Translations under genes and position numbers: made by a program
Source: Caldalkalibacillus mannanilyticus JCM 10596
Lineage (GTDB): Bacteria; Bacillota; Bacilli; Caldalkalibacillales; JCM-10596
DNA length: 64,000 bases
Assembly (NCBI RefSeq): GCF_000615945.1
Contig: NZ_BAMO01000015.1
Coordinates: 1 to 64,000, forward strand
Direction: 5' to 3'
Shown here: positions 19,947 to 29,664 of the stretch, in pieces
Numbering within the stretch: position 1 is the first letter of the stretch
Layout of the letters: every line of letters begins with the position of its first letter
Notes under the pieces: generated by a model
Seen by the model: the letters and a program-made list of their open reading frames with translations, nothing else
Told to the model about the DNA's origin: nothing
Database searches by the model: none

Positions 19947-20183
19947 CTATTTCTCTCTAATCGCTTCTTTCTCTTCACTTACTTCTTCCATTAGCGGGAT
20001 AAACATGCCAAACCCGAATAACAGCATGGAGGATACCATAAAGCTCATTCCAATGGACAGCATATACTCCATTCTGAGACCGCTTTCAAACAAGCCCAGC
20101 ATCGAAATAACAAAACCTATCATTAACCCGATTGTCGTAATCGTTTTTATTAGCAGCAATGGTTTCACACGCTTTGCGTCCAT
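19947..20183 (-). CDS. Small two-segment membrane protein, unknown function
   Basis: A 78-residue protein with two membrane segments (about 12-32 and 42-62) and a charged tail (EEVSEEKEAIREK). I do not recognise a family. The start ATG 20183 is preceded by AAAGGGG at 9 bases; an upstream in-frame ATG at 20210 has no ribosome site. It is separated from qoxD (convergent) by that operon's terminator and from ppaC by a terminator. The role is unknown. Confidence 0.6.
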   Translation of the reverse strand: MDAKRVKPLLLIKTITTIGLMIGFVISMLGLFESGLRMEYMLSIGMSFMVSSMLLFGFGMFIPLMEEVSEEKEAIREK

Positions 20184-20283
20184 TCTTATCATCCCCTTTG
20201 CTATTATCATATACTCCCGTTCACATTATTGTCAAATATTTTTCACAGAATCTCCTTATGTCACTATTTCCTATTTTTCCAAC

Positions 20284-20312
20284 AAAAAAACAGCCTCTTA
20301 TTATTGAGGCTG
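20284..20312 (-). terminator. Rho-independent terminator of ppaC
   Basis: Stem CAGCCTC/GAGGCTG with an 8-base loop and seven T on the minus strand. Confidence 0.85.
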
Positions 20313-20333
20313 CTCTATTCTACTCTTCATTCT

Positions 20334-21266
20334 TTACATTTTGCTTAATGTATCTGTTAAAGGAGGAACAATTTGTTTTTTACGAGATACTACCCCTTTA
20401 AGTACAGCCTTGTTATCAACAAGGGTTACGTTAAAAGCCTGCTCTACCGCTTTTGATTGATTACCTAAAGCTAAACCGACTGAATCATTATTTAATATAT
20501 CTGTTACAACTAATAAGAATAAGTCTAAATTCTTCTCAGCGATACGTTGAGTTAATGCGTTCTCTAATTCCTGTTGACGAGAAATAACATCGTTCGTATC
20601 CACAGCATTGACCTGAGCAATCTCTACTTTATAGCTTCCCATTGGAAACTCTTTAGAGTCTAAAGAAATTAATTCTTCGATAGATTTATCGCTTAGATCT
20701 GCCCCAGCCTTTAACATCTCTAATCCATAGCTATTCGCATCAACCCCTGCGATTTCTGCAAGTTCCTTAGCAGCCGCTACATCTTGTGCTGTACATGTTG
20801 GTGATTTAAAAAGGAGGGTATCGGAAATAATCGCGGATAACATTAAGCCCGCCATCTCCTTTGATACCTTAACCCCATTCTCTTTATATAATTTATTTAA
20901 AATAGTTGTCGTACAACCCACAGGCTCTGCACGATAATATAAAGGATCACTTGTTTCAAAATTAGCAATTCGGTGGTGATCGATAACTTCTACTACTCGC
21001 ACCTTATCGATATCTTCCACACTTTGTTGACGCTCATTGTGGTCTACCAGAATGACACTGTTCACTTCATTAGCTACTGTTTCAACCAATCGAGGTAGTG
21101 CTACCTTAAAATAATCTAACACAAATTGGGTTTCACCATTGATCTGTCCTAAACGAACAGGCTCAGCCTCTAAACCAAGCTGTTTTTTTAATTCTGCATA
21201 GACAATCGCGGAACAAATGGTATCAGTATCTGGATTTTTATGACCGAAAACAAGAACTTTTTCCAT
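20334..21266 (-). CDS. ppaC: Manganese-dependent inorganic pyrophosphatase
   Basis: Family II (DHH) pyrophosphatase of 310 residues; it hydrolyses pyrophosphate to phosphate in the cytoplasm. Metal-site motifs GHKNPDTD (residues 8-15), VDHNE and the signature DHH are all present, and the C-terminal DHHA2 domain ends with the substrate-binding RKKQ. Full length for the family. Monocistronic, with a terminator. Confidence 0.95.
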   Translation of the reverse strand: MEKVLVFGHKNPDTDTICSAIVYAELKKQLGLEAEPVRLGQINGETQFVLDYFKVALPRLVETVANEVNSVILVDHNERQQSVEDIDKVRVVEVIDHHRIANFETSDPLYYRAEPVGCTTTILNKLYKENGVKVSKEMAGLMLSAIISDTLLFKSPTCTAQDVAAAKELAEIAGVDANSYGLEMLKAGADLSDKSIEELISLDSKEFPMGSYKVEIAQVNAVDTNDVISRQQELENALTQRIAEKNLDLFLLVVTDILNNDSVGLALGNQSKAVEQAFNVTLVDNKAVLKGVVSRKKQIVPPLTDTLSKM

Positions 21267-21389
21267 TATTTACTTCTCCTATCCATCTTAATATTTTGAC
21301 GTTGCTACCGTTTTTGGTATATTCTTTACCCAAACCATATTTTATCATATTTTTGTTGATCTTTAAATTGTTAGAAGGGATGAATTTTT

Positions 21390-22049
21390 TTGAATGCTAT
21401 TGTATATGACTTAGAACTAGTAAAGCGTTATAAAAAAGGACAGCTAAGTGAAATTGTAGAGATTGGGGCATGTAAAATAGATCTGAAAAGTCAAAAAATC
21501 ACGGATCAATTTCAAGTCTATATCTCCCCCAAAAGTGGCTATATTGGTAAAAGCACTAGAAAATTTATCAACATGAAAAAAGAAGACACAAAAAAAATCA
21601 TTCCCTTTGCCAAGGCTATGAAACAATTTATCGAGTGGATTGGGGCAGATTACTTTCTCTGCTCATGGGGTAAGGATGATAAAATCCATCTCATTGACCA
21701 ATGTACTCGTAATAAAATCAAGCTTGACTGGTTCATGAATTATAATGACATTCAACATTCTATCGGGAAAATCATAGACAAAAATAATCGGAATCAATTA
21801 GGGTTAAAAACAGCTTTAGCTCTAACAGGAATCAACCCCATTGGAAAAGCACATAGAGGTATAGACGATGCCATCAACACAGGAGAGTTACTCCTGAAAT
21901 TCATTGATCAATTGGAGCTTCAATATAACCAGCTTTCAGAAAAAGAAAAATCTCACTTTACTCAAAAACAAAAGAGGTCAAGGTCCCATTCTAGAAACCC
22001 TAACCTCTTGTCAAAATCAAACAAAAAAGTGAAAATATCAAAGGATTGA
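21390..22049 (+). CDS. DEDDh-type 3'-5' exonuclease domain protein
   Basis: A 219-residue DnaQ/KapD-like exonuclease. Exo I is VYDLELV (Asp7, Glu9), Exo II lies around KKIIPFAKAMKQFIEWIG/YFLCSWGKDD and Exo III is KAHRGIDDAINT with the His and Asp of the DEDDh group. The last 35 residues are a basic tail rich in Lys/Arg/Ser. The start is TTG 21390, with GAAGGGA 9 bases upstream; a seven-T run separates it from an ATG at 21380 that would come into frame if one T were removed. Divergent from ppaC and convergent with ptsG, with only 3 bases between stops. Substrate (DNA or RNA) unknown. Confidence 0.8.
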   Translation: MNAIVYDLELVKRYKKGQLSEIVEIGACKIDLKSQKITDQFQVYISPKSGYIGKSTRKFINMKKEDTKKIIPFAKAMKQFIEWIGADYFLCSWGKDDKIHLIDQCTRNKIKLDWFMNYNDIQHSIGKIIDKNNRNQLGLKTALALTGINPIGKAHRGIDDAINTGELLLKFIDQLELQYNQLSEKEKSHFTQKQKRSRSHSRNPNLLSKSNKKVKISKD

Positions 22050-22052
22050 TCT

Positions 22053-24119
22053 TTACTTAGATTCAGAAATTTTGATTACATTTTCTTCCTTAAGTTTTCT
22101 AAATCCTTGCTTTACTATTTGAATATGTTGTCCTTCAGATAAATTAGTGAAGACAATAGGAGTCATGATCGAAGGGGCATTCTTTTTCACGTATTCAAGA
22201 TCTACGTTCAACAATGGCTGCCCTTTTTTCACTTCATCACCTTGGCTGACTAGAGCTTCGAATCCTTCTCCTTTTAGCTTTACAGTATCAATACCTACAT
22301 GAATCAGGATCTCAAAGCCATTTTTCGATTCAATACCTATCGCATGCTTTGTCGGAAATAAATTGACAATCTTACCGTCTACTGGGGAAACAACTTTTCC
22401 GTCTTTTGGAAGAATAGCAAATCCATCCCCCATCATTTTTTCCGAAAAGATTTGGTCTGGCACTTCACTTATTGGAAGAAGTTCTCCCTCAATCGGCATC
22501 ACGAAGGATTCTTGACCTTTTAGCTTGTTTTCTAAAGCATCTGGAACCACATCTTCTATCTGCTCTCTCACTTCTTGCTCCGGTGAAACTGGATGTGCAG
22601 CTGGACTCTTTCCATCCATGATGTCTTTCATTTGTCCTTTTAACGTATCTGATTTAGGTCCAAAAATAGCTTGAATATTATTTCCAACCTCAAGGACTCC
22701 TGCCGCTCCAAGCTTCTTCAGGCGTTCTTTGTCTACCTTTTTACTATCATTGACTGAAACTCTTAAGCGAGTGATACATGCATCTAAATAAGAGATGTTC
22801 TCTTTTCCGCCCATAGCCGCTAGAACTTCAAAAGCTAAATTTCCTGCTTGTGGCTTGGCATTCCCCTCTTCTTCCGTCACTTTCTCTCGACCTGGGGTCA
22901 TTAGGTTCCATTTCGTTATGGCAAAACGGAAGCCAAAGTAATAAATGACAGCGAAAACTAGACCAACCGGGATCACTAACCACCAATCTGTTCGATTTGG
23001 CAGCACTCCAAATAATAAGAAGTCAATAACCCCTCCGGAGAAGGTCATTCCAATTTTAACGTTTAAAATATCCATGATCATAAAGGATAATCCAGCGAAA
23101 ATAGTATGAATCACGAAGAGAGCAGGAGCAACGAATAAGAAAGAGAATTCGATTGGCTCAGTAATTCCTGTTAAAAAGGAAGTTAATGCTGCAGAGCCCA
23201 TAATTCCTGCAACTAATTTCTTCTGATCACGTCTGGCACAATGATAAATGGCTAAAGCAGCAGCTGGTAAACCAAACATCATAAATGGGAATTTACCTGT
23301 CATGAAAGTACCCGCTGTTAATTCTACTCCATCCTTAACCTGTTCGAAGAACATACGTTGATCTCCACGTACAATCTCTCCAGCAGCATTGGTATACGAA
23401 CCAAATTCAAACCAGAACGGTGCGTAGAAAATATGATGTAAACCAAAAGGAATCAATGCTCTTTCAATAACACCAAAAATAAAGGCAGCCGTTGTACGAT
23501 TCGCATCAATCATACTGTGCGAGAACACATTTAATCCATGCTGAATTGGCGGCCAAATGAAAATCATAACAATACCAAGACCTAATGCGCTTACAGCGGT
23601 GATAATGGGTACAAAGCGCTTCCCTGCAAAAAAACCTAAGTAAGAAGGAAGCTCAATGGTATAAAACCGATTATACATGTAAGCGGCAAGTATCCCTATG
23701 ATAATCCCGCCGAATACCCCCGTCTGCAAAGTGGGTATCCCTAAGATACTGGCGTAGGCTGGGTCATTGGCTAGATCCTCTACCCTAACTCCCAGTAAAA
23801 CTCCCATGGTTACATTCATTACCAAGAACCCGATGATAGCCGCAAGTCCCGCTACACCGTCACCTTTTGCCAATCCTACAGCAACCCCTACCGCAAATAA
23901 CAAGGCAAGATTAGCAAAGACAATCCCGCCAGATTGCTCCATCACTTGAGCCACAAGTTGAAGCCAACCCGCTTCTAGCGCAGCAATTCTAGATACTAGG
24001 TTAGGATTTTGCATCGCATTTCCAATCGCCAGCAATAATCCGGCAGCTGGTAGAATAGCTACAGGTAGCATTAATGCTTTTCCTACTTTTTGTAACACTC
24101 CAAAAGCTTGTTTAAACAT
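22053..24119 (-). CDS. ptsG: Glucose-specific PTS enzyme IICBA
   Basis: A 688-residue glucose permease of the phosphotransferase system: imports and phosphorylates glucose. The EIIC domain (about 1-400) starts [19 protein letters not shown] and contains [12 protein letters not shown], the EIIB domain (about 440-515) has the phosphocysteine site [12 protein letters not shown], and the EIIA domain (about 545-680) has the phosphohistidine site [11 protein letters not shown]. The close match to B. subtilis PtsG and the GlcT/RAT context favour glucose over N-acetylglucosamine. The start ATG 24119 has AAGGAGG; an upstream in-frame extension is within the leader. Regulated by antitermination. Confidence 0.95.
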   Translation of the reverse strand: MFKQAFGVLQKVGKALMLPVAILPAAGLLLAIGNAMQNPNLVSRIAALEAGWLQLVAQVMEQSGGIVFANLALLFAVGVAVGLAKGDGVAGLAAIIGFLVMNVTMGVLLGVRVEDLANDPAYASILGIPTLQTGVFGGIIIGILAAYMYNRFYTIELPSYLGFFAGKRFVPIITAVSALGLGIVMIFIWPPIQHGLNVFSHSMIDANRTTAAFIFGVIERALIPFGLHHIFYAPFWFEFGSYTNAAGEIVRGDQRMFFEQVKDGVELTAGTFMTGKFPFMMFGLPAAALAIYHCARRDQKKLVAGIMGSAALTSFLTGITEPIEFSFLFVAPALFVIHTIFAGLSFMIMDILNVKIGMTFSGGVIDFLLFGVLPNRTDWWLVIPVGLVFAVIYYFGFRFAITKWNLMTPGREKVTEEEGNAKPQAGNLAFEVLAAMGGKENISYLDACITRLRVSVNDSKKVDKERLKKLGAAGVLEVGNNIQAIFGPKSDTLKGQMKDIMDGKSPAAHPVSPEQEVREQIEDVVPDALENKLKGQESFVMPIEGELLPISEVPDQIFSEKMMGDGFAILPKDGKVVSPVDGKIVNLFPTKHAIGIESKNGFEILIHVGIDTVKLKGEGFEALVSQGDEVKKGQPLLNVDLEYVKKNAPSIMTPIVFTNLSEGQHIQIVKQGFRKLKEENVIKISESK

Positions 24120-24159
24120 TATTTTTTCCTCCTTCATCAATTGTAGTATGCAGCAAGCA

Positions 24160-24264
24160 AAATAAAAAGGCATGAGAAGTCTATGACTGAATGATGCACA
24201 AAAAAAACGAAAATCATGCATTATTCAATCACTTTCCCCTCATGCCTGATCGAATCAGTAACAC
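24160..24264 (-). promoter_or_regulatory. ptsG leader: RAT antiterminator and overlapping terminator
   Basis: On the minus strand GTGTTACTGATTCGATC-AGGCATGAG (24264-24239) is the ribonucleic antiterminator target bound by GlcT. Its 3' part GGCATGAG also pairs with CTCATGCC (24176-24169), which is followed by TTTTTATTTT, making the competing terminator. Glucose-induced GlcT stabilises the RAT so that ptsG is read through: known mechanism, here inferred from the matching parts. Confidence 0.8.
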
Positions 24265-24282
24265 GAAAAAAATGATTCTTGA

Positions 24283-25125
24283 TTATTTTATTTTTTTAGT
24301 AAGCCTTTGCAAATGCATCGTCAGATAACATGCTTCTGCGTGGCAAACAGGCTTCTTTAACGTTTGCTGCATTATTTTAATAAGCTTCCAAGAAAGATTA
24401 TAGCATAGAGGATATTCTTCTCGCAAGACCTCAGTTAACATGTGTGGCTCTTCCACTTCCTCCCCTGCAATAACCCGTTCTATGGCATGTTGAAGATGCC
24501 GTATCAGTCGAAGATAATGAATACTATCTGGATCAATCACAATGAAAAGGGTTTGCTCGATAAGATCAATGAGCTTACTAATCAATTGAGAATGTAGATT
24601 GACCTCTGAAATTCTTTTGCTCGTAATGGCACTATGAATATGCAAAGCGATAAATCCTACCTCCCCTTCAGGTAGTGATACAGCAAGCTTCTGATTCAAG
24701 ATTTCCGTAACCTCTTTGGCGATTCGATATTCTAGTGGATATAACGCTTTCGTTTCTACAATGAATGGATTTTTGATATCTAACCCTTGCTCCATGCGCC
24801 GCAGAGCAAAAGCAATATGATCTGTAAGAGCTAAATGAATATGTTCATTCAAGCGAGTAGGTATCTTGCTTTGAATATAGAAGATCAGATCATTCATCGT
24901 TTCTATAAAGCCTTCATCAATATGATCAAGAAGCTTTTTATAATTAGATTGTTCATGCTCATCCTTAAGAATAAATAATTTTTCAATAATAGCTGATTCA
25001 ATCTGATCATTTTTCTTTTTCTCAAATCCTATTCCTTTACCAATAAGAACAACTTCCTGATACGTTGGATGATGAGCAATAATAACATTGTTGTTTAGGG
25101 CTTTAACCACCGTATACGTTTCCAT
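24283..25125 (-). CDS. glcT: BglG-family transcription antiterminator GlcT
   Basis: A 280-residue RNA-binding antiterminator: co-antiterminator domain at residues 1-55 (VVKALNNNVIIAHH, VLIGKGIGF), then two PTS regulation domains with the phosphorylatable histidines (HIHLALTDHIAFALRR; GEVGFIALHIHSAI; CYLTMHLQRL). Its stop is followed 20 bases later by the RAT, with ptsG next. The ATG overlaps the exoA stop by one base (TAATG). Confidence 0.93.
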   Translation of the reverse strand: METYTVVKALNNNVIIAHHPTYQEVVLIGKGIGFEKKKNDQIESAIIEKLFILKDEHEQSNYKKLLDHIDEGFIETMNDLIFYIQSKIPTRLNEHIHLALTDHIAFALRRMEQGLDIKNPFIVETKALYPLEYRIAKEVTEILNQKLAVSLPEGEVGFIALHIHSAITSKRISEVNLHSQLISKLIDLIEQTLFIVIDPDSIHYLRLIRHLQHAIERVIAGEEVEEPHMLTEVLREEYPLCYNLSWKLIKIMQQTLKKPVCHAEACYLTMHLQRLTKKIK

Positions 25126-25901
25126 TACTTTTCTACTCCTTGATTAGACTCTTTGATCTCCAAGCCCACAGGACAATGATCACTTCCCATTACGTCAGTG
25201 AATATCAAGGATTCCTGTAAAGAACCGACGAGTCTTTCAGAAACAATAAAATAATCGATTCTCCAGCCGATATTTCTTTCTCTTACCTTAGCCATATAGG
25301 ACCACCATGTATATGCTCCTTCTTGTTCAGGATAAAAATAACGGTAGGAATCTACAAATCCTGATTCAAGCCATTCTGTCATCTTGCCTCGCTCTTCCTC
25401 TGTAAACCCAGAATTTTTTCGATTTGATTTTGGGTTTTTCAAATCAATCTCCTGATGCGCTACATTCAGATCTCCACAAATAATAACCGGCTTTATTTGA
25501 TCAAGCTCTATGAGATAGGAACGAAAGAGATCCTCCCATGTCAGTCTATACTCAAGTCTTGCTAAATCTCTCTGGGCATTAGGTGTATATACAGTGACAA
25601 GGAAGAAATCATTGAACTCAAGGGTAATCACCCTTCCTTCCCTGTCGTACTCTTCGCTCCCTATTCCATATCTGACTGAGAGAGGTTCACGTTTAGTAAA
25701 AACCGCTGTACCTGAATACCCTTTTTTCACTGCGTAATTCCAATATTGAAAATACCCGTCTGTTTCTAATTCAATTTGACCTTCTTGTAACTTCGTTTCT
25801 TGAACACAAAAAATATCTGCGTCAATTTCACGAAAAAAGTCTGAAAATCCTTTGGTTACACAAGCTCTTAGACCGTTCACATTCCAAGAAATTAGTTTCA
25901 T
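25125..25901 (-). CDS. exoA: Exodeoxyribonuclease III / AP endonuclease
   Basis: A 258-residue exonuclease III-family enzyme for base excision repair; it cuts abasic sites and removes 3' blocks. Family motifs: SWNVNGLRAC, DIFCVQETKLQ, GDLNVAHQEIDL, NSGFTEEER, WRIDYFIVS and GSDHCPVGLEI (catalytic His in the last). The start ATG 25901 has AAGGAGAA at 9 bases. Overlaps the CopD reading frame by 74 bases at its 5' end and glcT by one base at its 3' end. Confidence 0.93.
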   Translation of the reverse strand: MKLISWNVNGLRACVTKGFSDFFREIDADIFCVQETKLQEGQIELETDGYFQYWNYAVKKGYSGTAVFTKREPLSVRYGIGSEEYDREGRVITLEFNDFFLVTVYTPNAQRDLARLEYRLTWEDLFRSYLIELDQIKPVIICGDLNVAHQEIDLKNPKSNRKNSGFTEEERGKMTEWLESGFVDSYRYFYPEQEGAYTWWSYMAKVRERNIGWRIDYFIVSERLVGSLQESLIFTDVMGSDHCPVGLEIKESNQGVEK

Positions 25902-26985
25902 AAGATTTTGTTCTCCTTGCTTCAATGGAATCTGCTAGCTCATATTTTTCAACATTGATGTTCATGATTCCTGTTCCATGGTGTGAATTGTGCTGATGAT
26001 TTTCCTTCTCAGGTAGTGAAGTGGAAGAAAGAAACCCAGCAAGGATCAAAACAATAATTGCGAGTATCAACTCGATTCTTAGACCCCAAAATAACCGAAC
26101 AATTGTCGAGTTTCTTTCCGGTGTTTCTCCTTCGACGATATCCATGGATATTAACTTCGGAAGCCATACATACTTGTGAAAAACAGCAATGAGTAATATA
26201 GGACTAAATATGACCATTTTCCACAATAATGTCAAGCCATAATTTGACTCAAACAGATGATTCCAAGATTCTAAGTAGACCACTCCCAGAATCATTCCCG
26301 AAAAAAGGATAAACACAATAGAACATATCGCTATTTGAGAAAATAATTGCAGTTTTTCAACAATAAATTTGAGAACACTCTTCTTTTTCGGCACTTGAAA
26401 GGAATACATAATAAATCCAATTAATCCTCCAAACCAGATGGAAATCACGGAAAGGTGAATCGTATGCGAGATCAGCAAATGATGGTGTACAGCGTGACTA
26501 CTCCATGCAAAAGTATACAGTAAGGCAATAAAAAGAAAGGATTTTAGAAACCATTTATGTTTTCTATAAAATGTCTGAAGATAAAGCACGAGTAACAGTA
26601 AGGGCTGTACCCAACTCACGATCCCTATATTCATTGAAGTGATCATGATCCAACCCGCATTCCAAAACGCTTCTGATCCTACTACCGTCAACTGCATTAG
26701 TCTGGATAAGATCTGTCCAATCCCTGTAAGAAGGAAAATGAAGAAGCCAACAGCATACATGTTTCGTTCTACTTCTCTCGAAAAAAAATAATGATAGTTC
26801 TCGTCAGATTCTTTCATATCACTCAGAATCAATAACTTGAAGAAATAAGAGCCACAAATACTAATTAAGACAAGTAACTCAATCGTTCTAAGATAGGTTC
26901 CATAAGCATCTATTTTTCCAGGAAAAACAACATAACTTATTAAAAAAAGCAAAAAAATACTACCATAGAAAATGGGCTTTTTCAT
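25828..26985 (-). CDS. CopD-family copper transport/resistance membrane protein
   Basis: A polytopic membrane protein with about eight segments, of the CopD family, here without a fused CopC domain. Conserved features are WNAGWIMITS, SSHAVHHHLLISHTIHLSVISIWFGG (split family motif with the copper-site histidines) and a His-rich external end (ENHQHNSHHGTG). The last 30 residues overlap the start of exoA in another frame and look unnatural. An indel in the five-A run at 25945-25949 would instead end the protein within a few codons, before the exoA ribosome site. Second downstream gene of an SCO-YtkA-CopD set, so a role in copper delivery to the oxidase is likely but inferred. Confidence 0.8.
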   Translation of the reverse strand: MKKPIFYGSIFLLFLISYVVFPGKIDAYGTYLRTIELLVLISICGSYFFKLLILSDMKESDENYHYFFSREVERNMYAVGFFIFLLTGIGQILSRLMQLTVVGSEAFWNAGWIMITSMNIGIVSWVQPLLLLVLYLQTFYRKHKWFLKSFLFIALLYTFAWSSHAVHHHLLISHTIHLSVISIWFGGLIGFIMYSFQVPKKKSVLKFIVEKLQLFSQIAICSIVFILFSGMILGVVYLESWNHLFESNYGLTLLWKMVIFSPILLIAVFHKYVWLPKLISMDIVEGETPERNSTIVRLFWGLRIELILAIIVLILAGFLSSTSLPEKENHQHNSHHGTGIMNINVEKYELADSIEARRTKSYETNFLECERSKSLCNQRIFRLFS

Positions 26986-27001
26986 TCTTCACCTCCAATG
27001 G

Positions 27002-27023
27002 AAAAACCGCAAACTAAGTGCGG
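27002..27023 (-). terminator. Possible attenuating terminator between ytkA-like and copD-like genes
   Basis: Short stem CCGCA/TGCGG followed by TTTTT on the minus strand, between two genes of the same copper set; could reduce copD expression relative to the upstream genes. Confidence 0.5.
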
Positions 27024-27057
27024 CTCCTCCAATACATACTTCCTATTTACCCTTCTG

Positions 27058-27525
27058 TTACTGAGGCTTCTTTACCTGCAACTCGTACTTTTTCATCGTA
27101 TGAAACCCTCTTGCTGTCACATGGTACATCACATAATAAGTCCCTTCTTCTTCAAACGAATAGTGAATGGAATACAGACCCGCCTCTTTCATAGGGGCCT
27201 CGATCATATCATGATCCGTGGTATACTCCTCCATGCTTTTATGATGGTTCTCTTGGTGTTCATCCTGTTCAATGATCTCCTCTTTTTCATGCCATATCTC
27301 AAAGGTAACCTCTTCAGCATCTACGACTGGTTCACCATCCTGCGTCACTGTAACAAATACTTCTACTGAGTCATTCACATAAATATCCTCTTTTGGATTC
27401 GTCCCGAAATCAACCATGATAATCGAGCCTTGATGAGGCGGTTCCAGCTTTTTCTCATTCTGGCACGCAACAAGCAGAATCAGGCACAAAGTAGAGATGA
27501 AAAGGAGGAAAATTCTTTTTTTCAT
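27058..27525 (-). CDS. YtkA-like lipoprotein
   Basis: A 155-residue lipoprotein with a signal peptide and lipobox LLVAC (Cys21). The mature part is one immunoglobulin-like YtkA/FixH-type domain (EVFVTVTQDGEPVVDAEEVTFEIW ... AGLYSIHYSFEEEGTYYVMYHV) with a His/Glu-rich loop (DEHQENHHKSMEEYTTDHD) that could bind copper. It lies between the SCO and CopD genes, 23 bases after SCO, as is usual for copper-centre assembly clusters. Confidence 0.8.
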   Translation of the reverse strand: MKKRIFLLFISTLCLILLVACQNEKKLEPPHQGSIIMVDFGTNPKEDIYVNDSVEVFVTVTQDGEPVVDAEEVTFEIWHEKEEIIEQDEHQENHHKSMEEYTTDHDMIEAPMKEAGLYSIHYSFEEEGTYYVMYHVTARGFHTMKKYELQVKKPQ

Positions 27526-27548
27526 TTTATTCGTATCTCCTTATCTCA

Positions 27549-28193
27549 TTATTCTTTAACTAATTGTCGAATATCTTTCATAATTGCTTCTTTGTTCATT
27601 TGCTCATGGCGAGTGGTCATCTTATGGTAGGCACGAATTTGATGCTTTCCGTCCAAGATATACATGGTTGTTGCATGCATCGCTGAACCATCTTCACCCA
27701 CAAAGTAACTATAGCCCAAATCATCGGACAGGGCTTTTATTTGCTCCTCACTTCCTCTCAGGAATTTCCATCCCTCTAAATCAGCATCAAAATAGGTACT
27801 ATACTCCTTTAAGCTCTGAATATCATCTCGCTCTGGATCAAACGTGATGGCAACAAGCTCTACTTCTTTCCCGAAGAGCCCATCTTCTTTTAACTCTTTT
27901 TGTAGATCCGAGAAATCTGACATCGTCATCGGACACACTCCATCAGGGCAGTTAAGAAGAAGGAAACTGACTAGTTTGATCTTACCGTTATCCGATTGAT
28001 AAGTTTCTCCTGTTGCTTCTTCTAACTCAAACGATTGGATTTGGCGGGATACAGGTAAGGGTTCAGATGAGGTTGCAAATACCAAGAAGAAAAACGTGAC
28101 GATGGCAACGACAACAAGAACAAGTCCCAAAACTAAAACCATACCTATATTCTTTCTCTGGTTATTTATCCCTTGATTATCTATCGAACTCAT
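27549..28193 (-). CDS. SCO1/SenC-family copper chaperone
   Basis: A 214-residue membrane-anchored thioredoxin-fold protein. A single N-terminal segment (about 16-42) anchors an extracytoplasmic SCO domain with the copper motif CPDGVCPMTM (CxxxC) and the conserved distal His in HATTMYILD. Family role: delivers copper to the CuA or CuB site of terminal oxidases. The upstream ribosome site is weak (AGTGAG). First gene of the copper set. Confidence 0.88.
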   Translation of the reverse strand: MSSIDNQGINNQRKNIGMVLVLGLVLVVVAIVTFFFLVFATSSEPLPVSRQIQSFELEEATGETYQSDNGKIKLVSFLLLNCPDGVCPMTMSDFSDLQKELKEDGLFGKEVELVAITFDPERDDIQSLKEYSTYFDADLEGWKFLRGSEEQIKALSDDLGYSYFVGEDGSAMHATTMYILDGKHQIRAYHKMTTRHEQMNKEAIMKDIRQLVKE

Positions 28194-28339
28194 ACTGATC
28201 GACTCACTTTCTAAACAAAGATAGTTATATTGTATAAAAACTTGAGAGCTTATACATGACTCAGTAGGGCTATTTCAGTGACAAAGTTGTGACATATATT
28301 ACATAGTTCCCCTTGTATAAAATAGGACAGACGGTAAAA

Positions 28340-28376
28340 AATAAAGTAGATTTCCATCAGATGGAGTTTTTACTCC
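28340..28376 (-). repeat. Dispersed hairpin repeat, copy 3 (truncated)
   Basis: Minus-strand reading GGAGTAAAAACTCCATCTGATGG then AAATCTACTTTAT; the half beyond GGAGT is missing. Lies in the presumed 5' leader of the DUF3889 gene. Confidence 0.75.
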
Positions 28377-28401
28377 TATTTTAACAAAAGGAGCTGATCC
28401 A

Positions 28402-28761
28402 ATGTACAAAATCTTACCTATGCTTATATCCATTTGCCTCCTCTATGGAGCTCCATTCTCCTCCCCATCTACACTACTTACGCTAACCACCGCTGAAAAA
28501 ACAAACGTTGCTCAGCCTGATTATCAGAAATGGGGGAACATGGCTGTTTTATTGACCAAGCAAGCTTACCCAGACAGTGAAGTAACAGATTATGAATATT
28601 TAGGTAGAAAAGAGCCCACGGCAACAGTAGTTGAGGATTCCTTTGAATTAAAGTTAAAAGAGAATGGCAAAGAAAAAGAGATCATTGTCTACGTAACATC
28701 TAGAAAAGATACGGAAGAATTGATCTCTGTCCGCTATGAAGAAAAAGGAAGTAATCGTTAA
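28402..28761 (+). CDS. Secreted DUF3889-family protein
   Basis: A 119-residue protein with a signal peptide (about 1-22) and a single DUF3889 domain recognised from PDYQKWGNMAVLLTKQAYPDSEVTDYEYLGR. AAAAGGAG precedes the ATG by 8 bases. The family is restricted to Bacillaceae-type bacteria and has no assigned function. Alone on the plus strand, followed by a bidirectional terminator. Confidence 0.8.
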   Translation: MYKILPMLISICLLYGAPFSSPSTLLTLTTAEKTNVAQPDYQKWGNMAVLLTKQAYPDSEVTDYEYLGRKEPTATVVEDSFELKLKENGKEKEIIVYVTSRKDTEELISVRYEEKGSNR

Positions 28762-28772
28762 AAGCTTTTAAG

Positions 28773-28846
28773 CAAAAAAAAAGCAGGATCGCTGTATAGG
28801 TTGCTACCACAAGATGACAACCATAATCATCGACTCTGCTTTTTAT
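28773..28846. terminator. Bidirectional terminator between DUF3889 and yitT-like genes
   Basis: Outer stem AAAGCAG/CTGCTTT with an inner stem GGTTG/CAACC, flanked by runs of A on the left and T on the right, so it serves both convergent genes. Confidence 0.7.
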
Positions 28847-28854
28847 ATTTCCCT

Positions 28855-29664
28855 TCACTTTCGAAACATTCCCATTACTTCTACTGTTTCAGTAATATTA
28901 ACAAACGCACAAGGATCTATTTTTTGAATCATTTCTTTGATCTCAGATAATTCATAACGAGTAATCACCGTAAATAAGATCTTTCTTTGTTCCTTCGAAT
29001 AGGCTCCTTCACCATCGACAACCGTAATTCCTCGATAGACATTAGAAAGTAATTCATCTTTAATCTCTTCACCCTTAGCACTAATAATCATTAACGTGAG
29101 CTTAATATGTTTTGTATGGATCGCATCAATGACTCTTCCAGTAACGAAGATAGAAACCAAGGTATATAGAGCCAAGTCCCAATCAAATAAGAAGCCTGAG
29201 ATGAAGATGACAATTCCGTTTAAGGCAAAGATCACGGCACCTAATGGAAAATCACGCTTCTGAGTCATAATTAAGCCGATAATGTCCATTCCACCAGTAG
29301 AACCACCATGACGAATGATGATTCCAATCGCGAGTCCACCTATCACCCCGCCAAACACTGCCGCAATGATGGGATCTGTCGTCACAGCCTGTACAGGAAA
29401 AAACTGCATGGCAAAGGATGTCACAAAAACAGAAACCACACTTAACGCAATAAATCGCTTCCCCAATGTAAGCATACCAAAAATAAAAATTGGAACATTC
29501 AGGGCAAAAATGACCCAGCCTGTGTTTAGGTCTGTTAAAAGACCAATAATCATACCAATACCCGTTACTCCTCCAATTAACACTTGATGGGGAAGTAAAA
29601 ACATATTTAAGGCAAAAGCCACTAACACAGATGCTCCTATAGTAACAAGTAACTGCCGTACCAT
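28855..29664 (-). CDS. YitT-family membrane protein
   Basis: A 269-residue protein with about five membrane segments (DUF161; GGVTGIGMIIG, RHGGSTGGMDIIGL) and a C-terminal cytoplasmic DUF2179 domain (YRGITVVDGEGAYSKEQRKILFTVI). The family is widespread in Bacillales in several paralogues and may be a transporter; no substrate is established. GGAGTG precedes the ATG. Divergent from ilvE. Confidence 0.88.
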   Translation of the reverse strand: MVRQLLVTIGASVLVAFALNMFLLPHQVLIGGVTGIGMIIGLLTDLNTGWVIFALNVPIFIFGMLTLGKRFIALSVVSVFVTSFAMQFFPVQAVTTDPIIAAVFGGVIGGLAIGIIIRHGGSTGGMDIIGLIMTQKRDFPLGAVIFALNGIVIFISGFLFDWDLALYTLVSIFVTGRVIDAIHTKHIKLTLMIISAKGEEIKDELLSNVYRGITVVDGEGAYSKEQRKILFTVITRYELSEIKEMIQKIDPCAFVNITETVEVMGMFRK

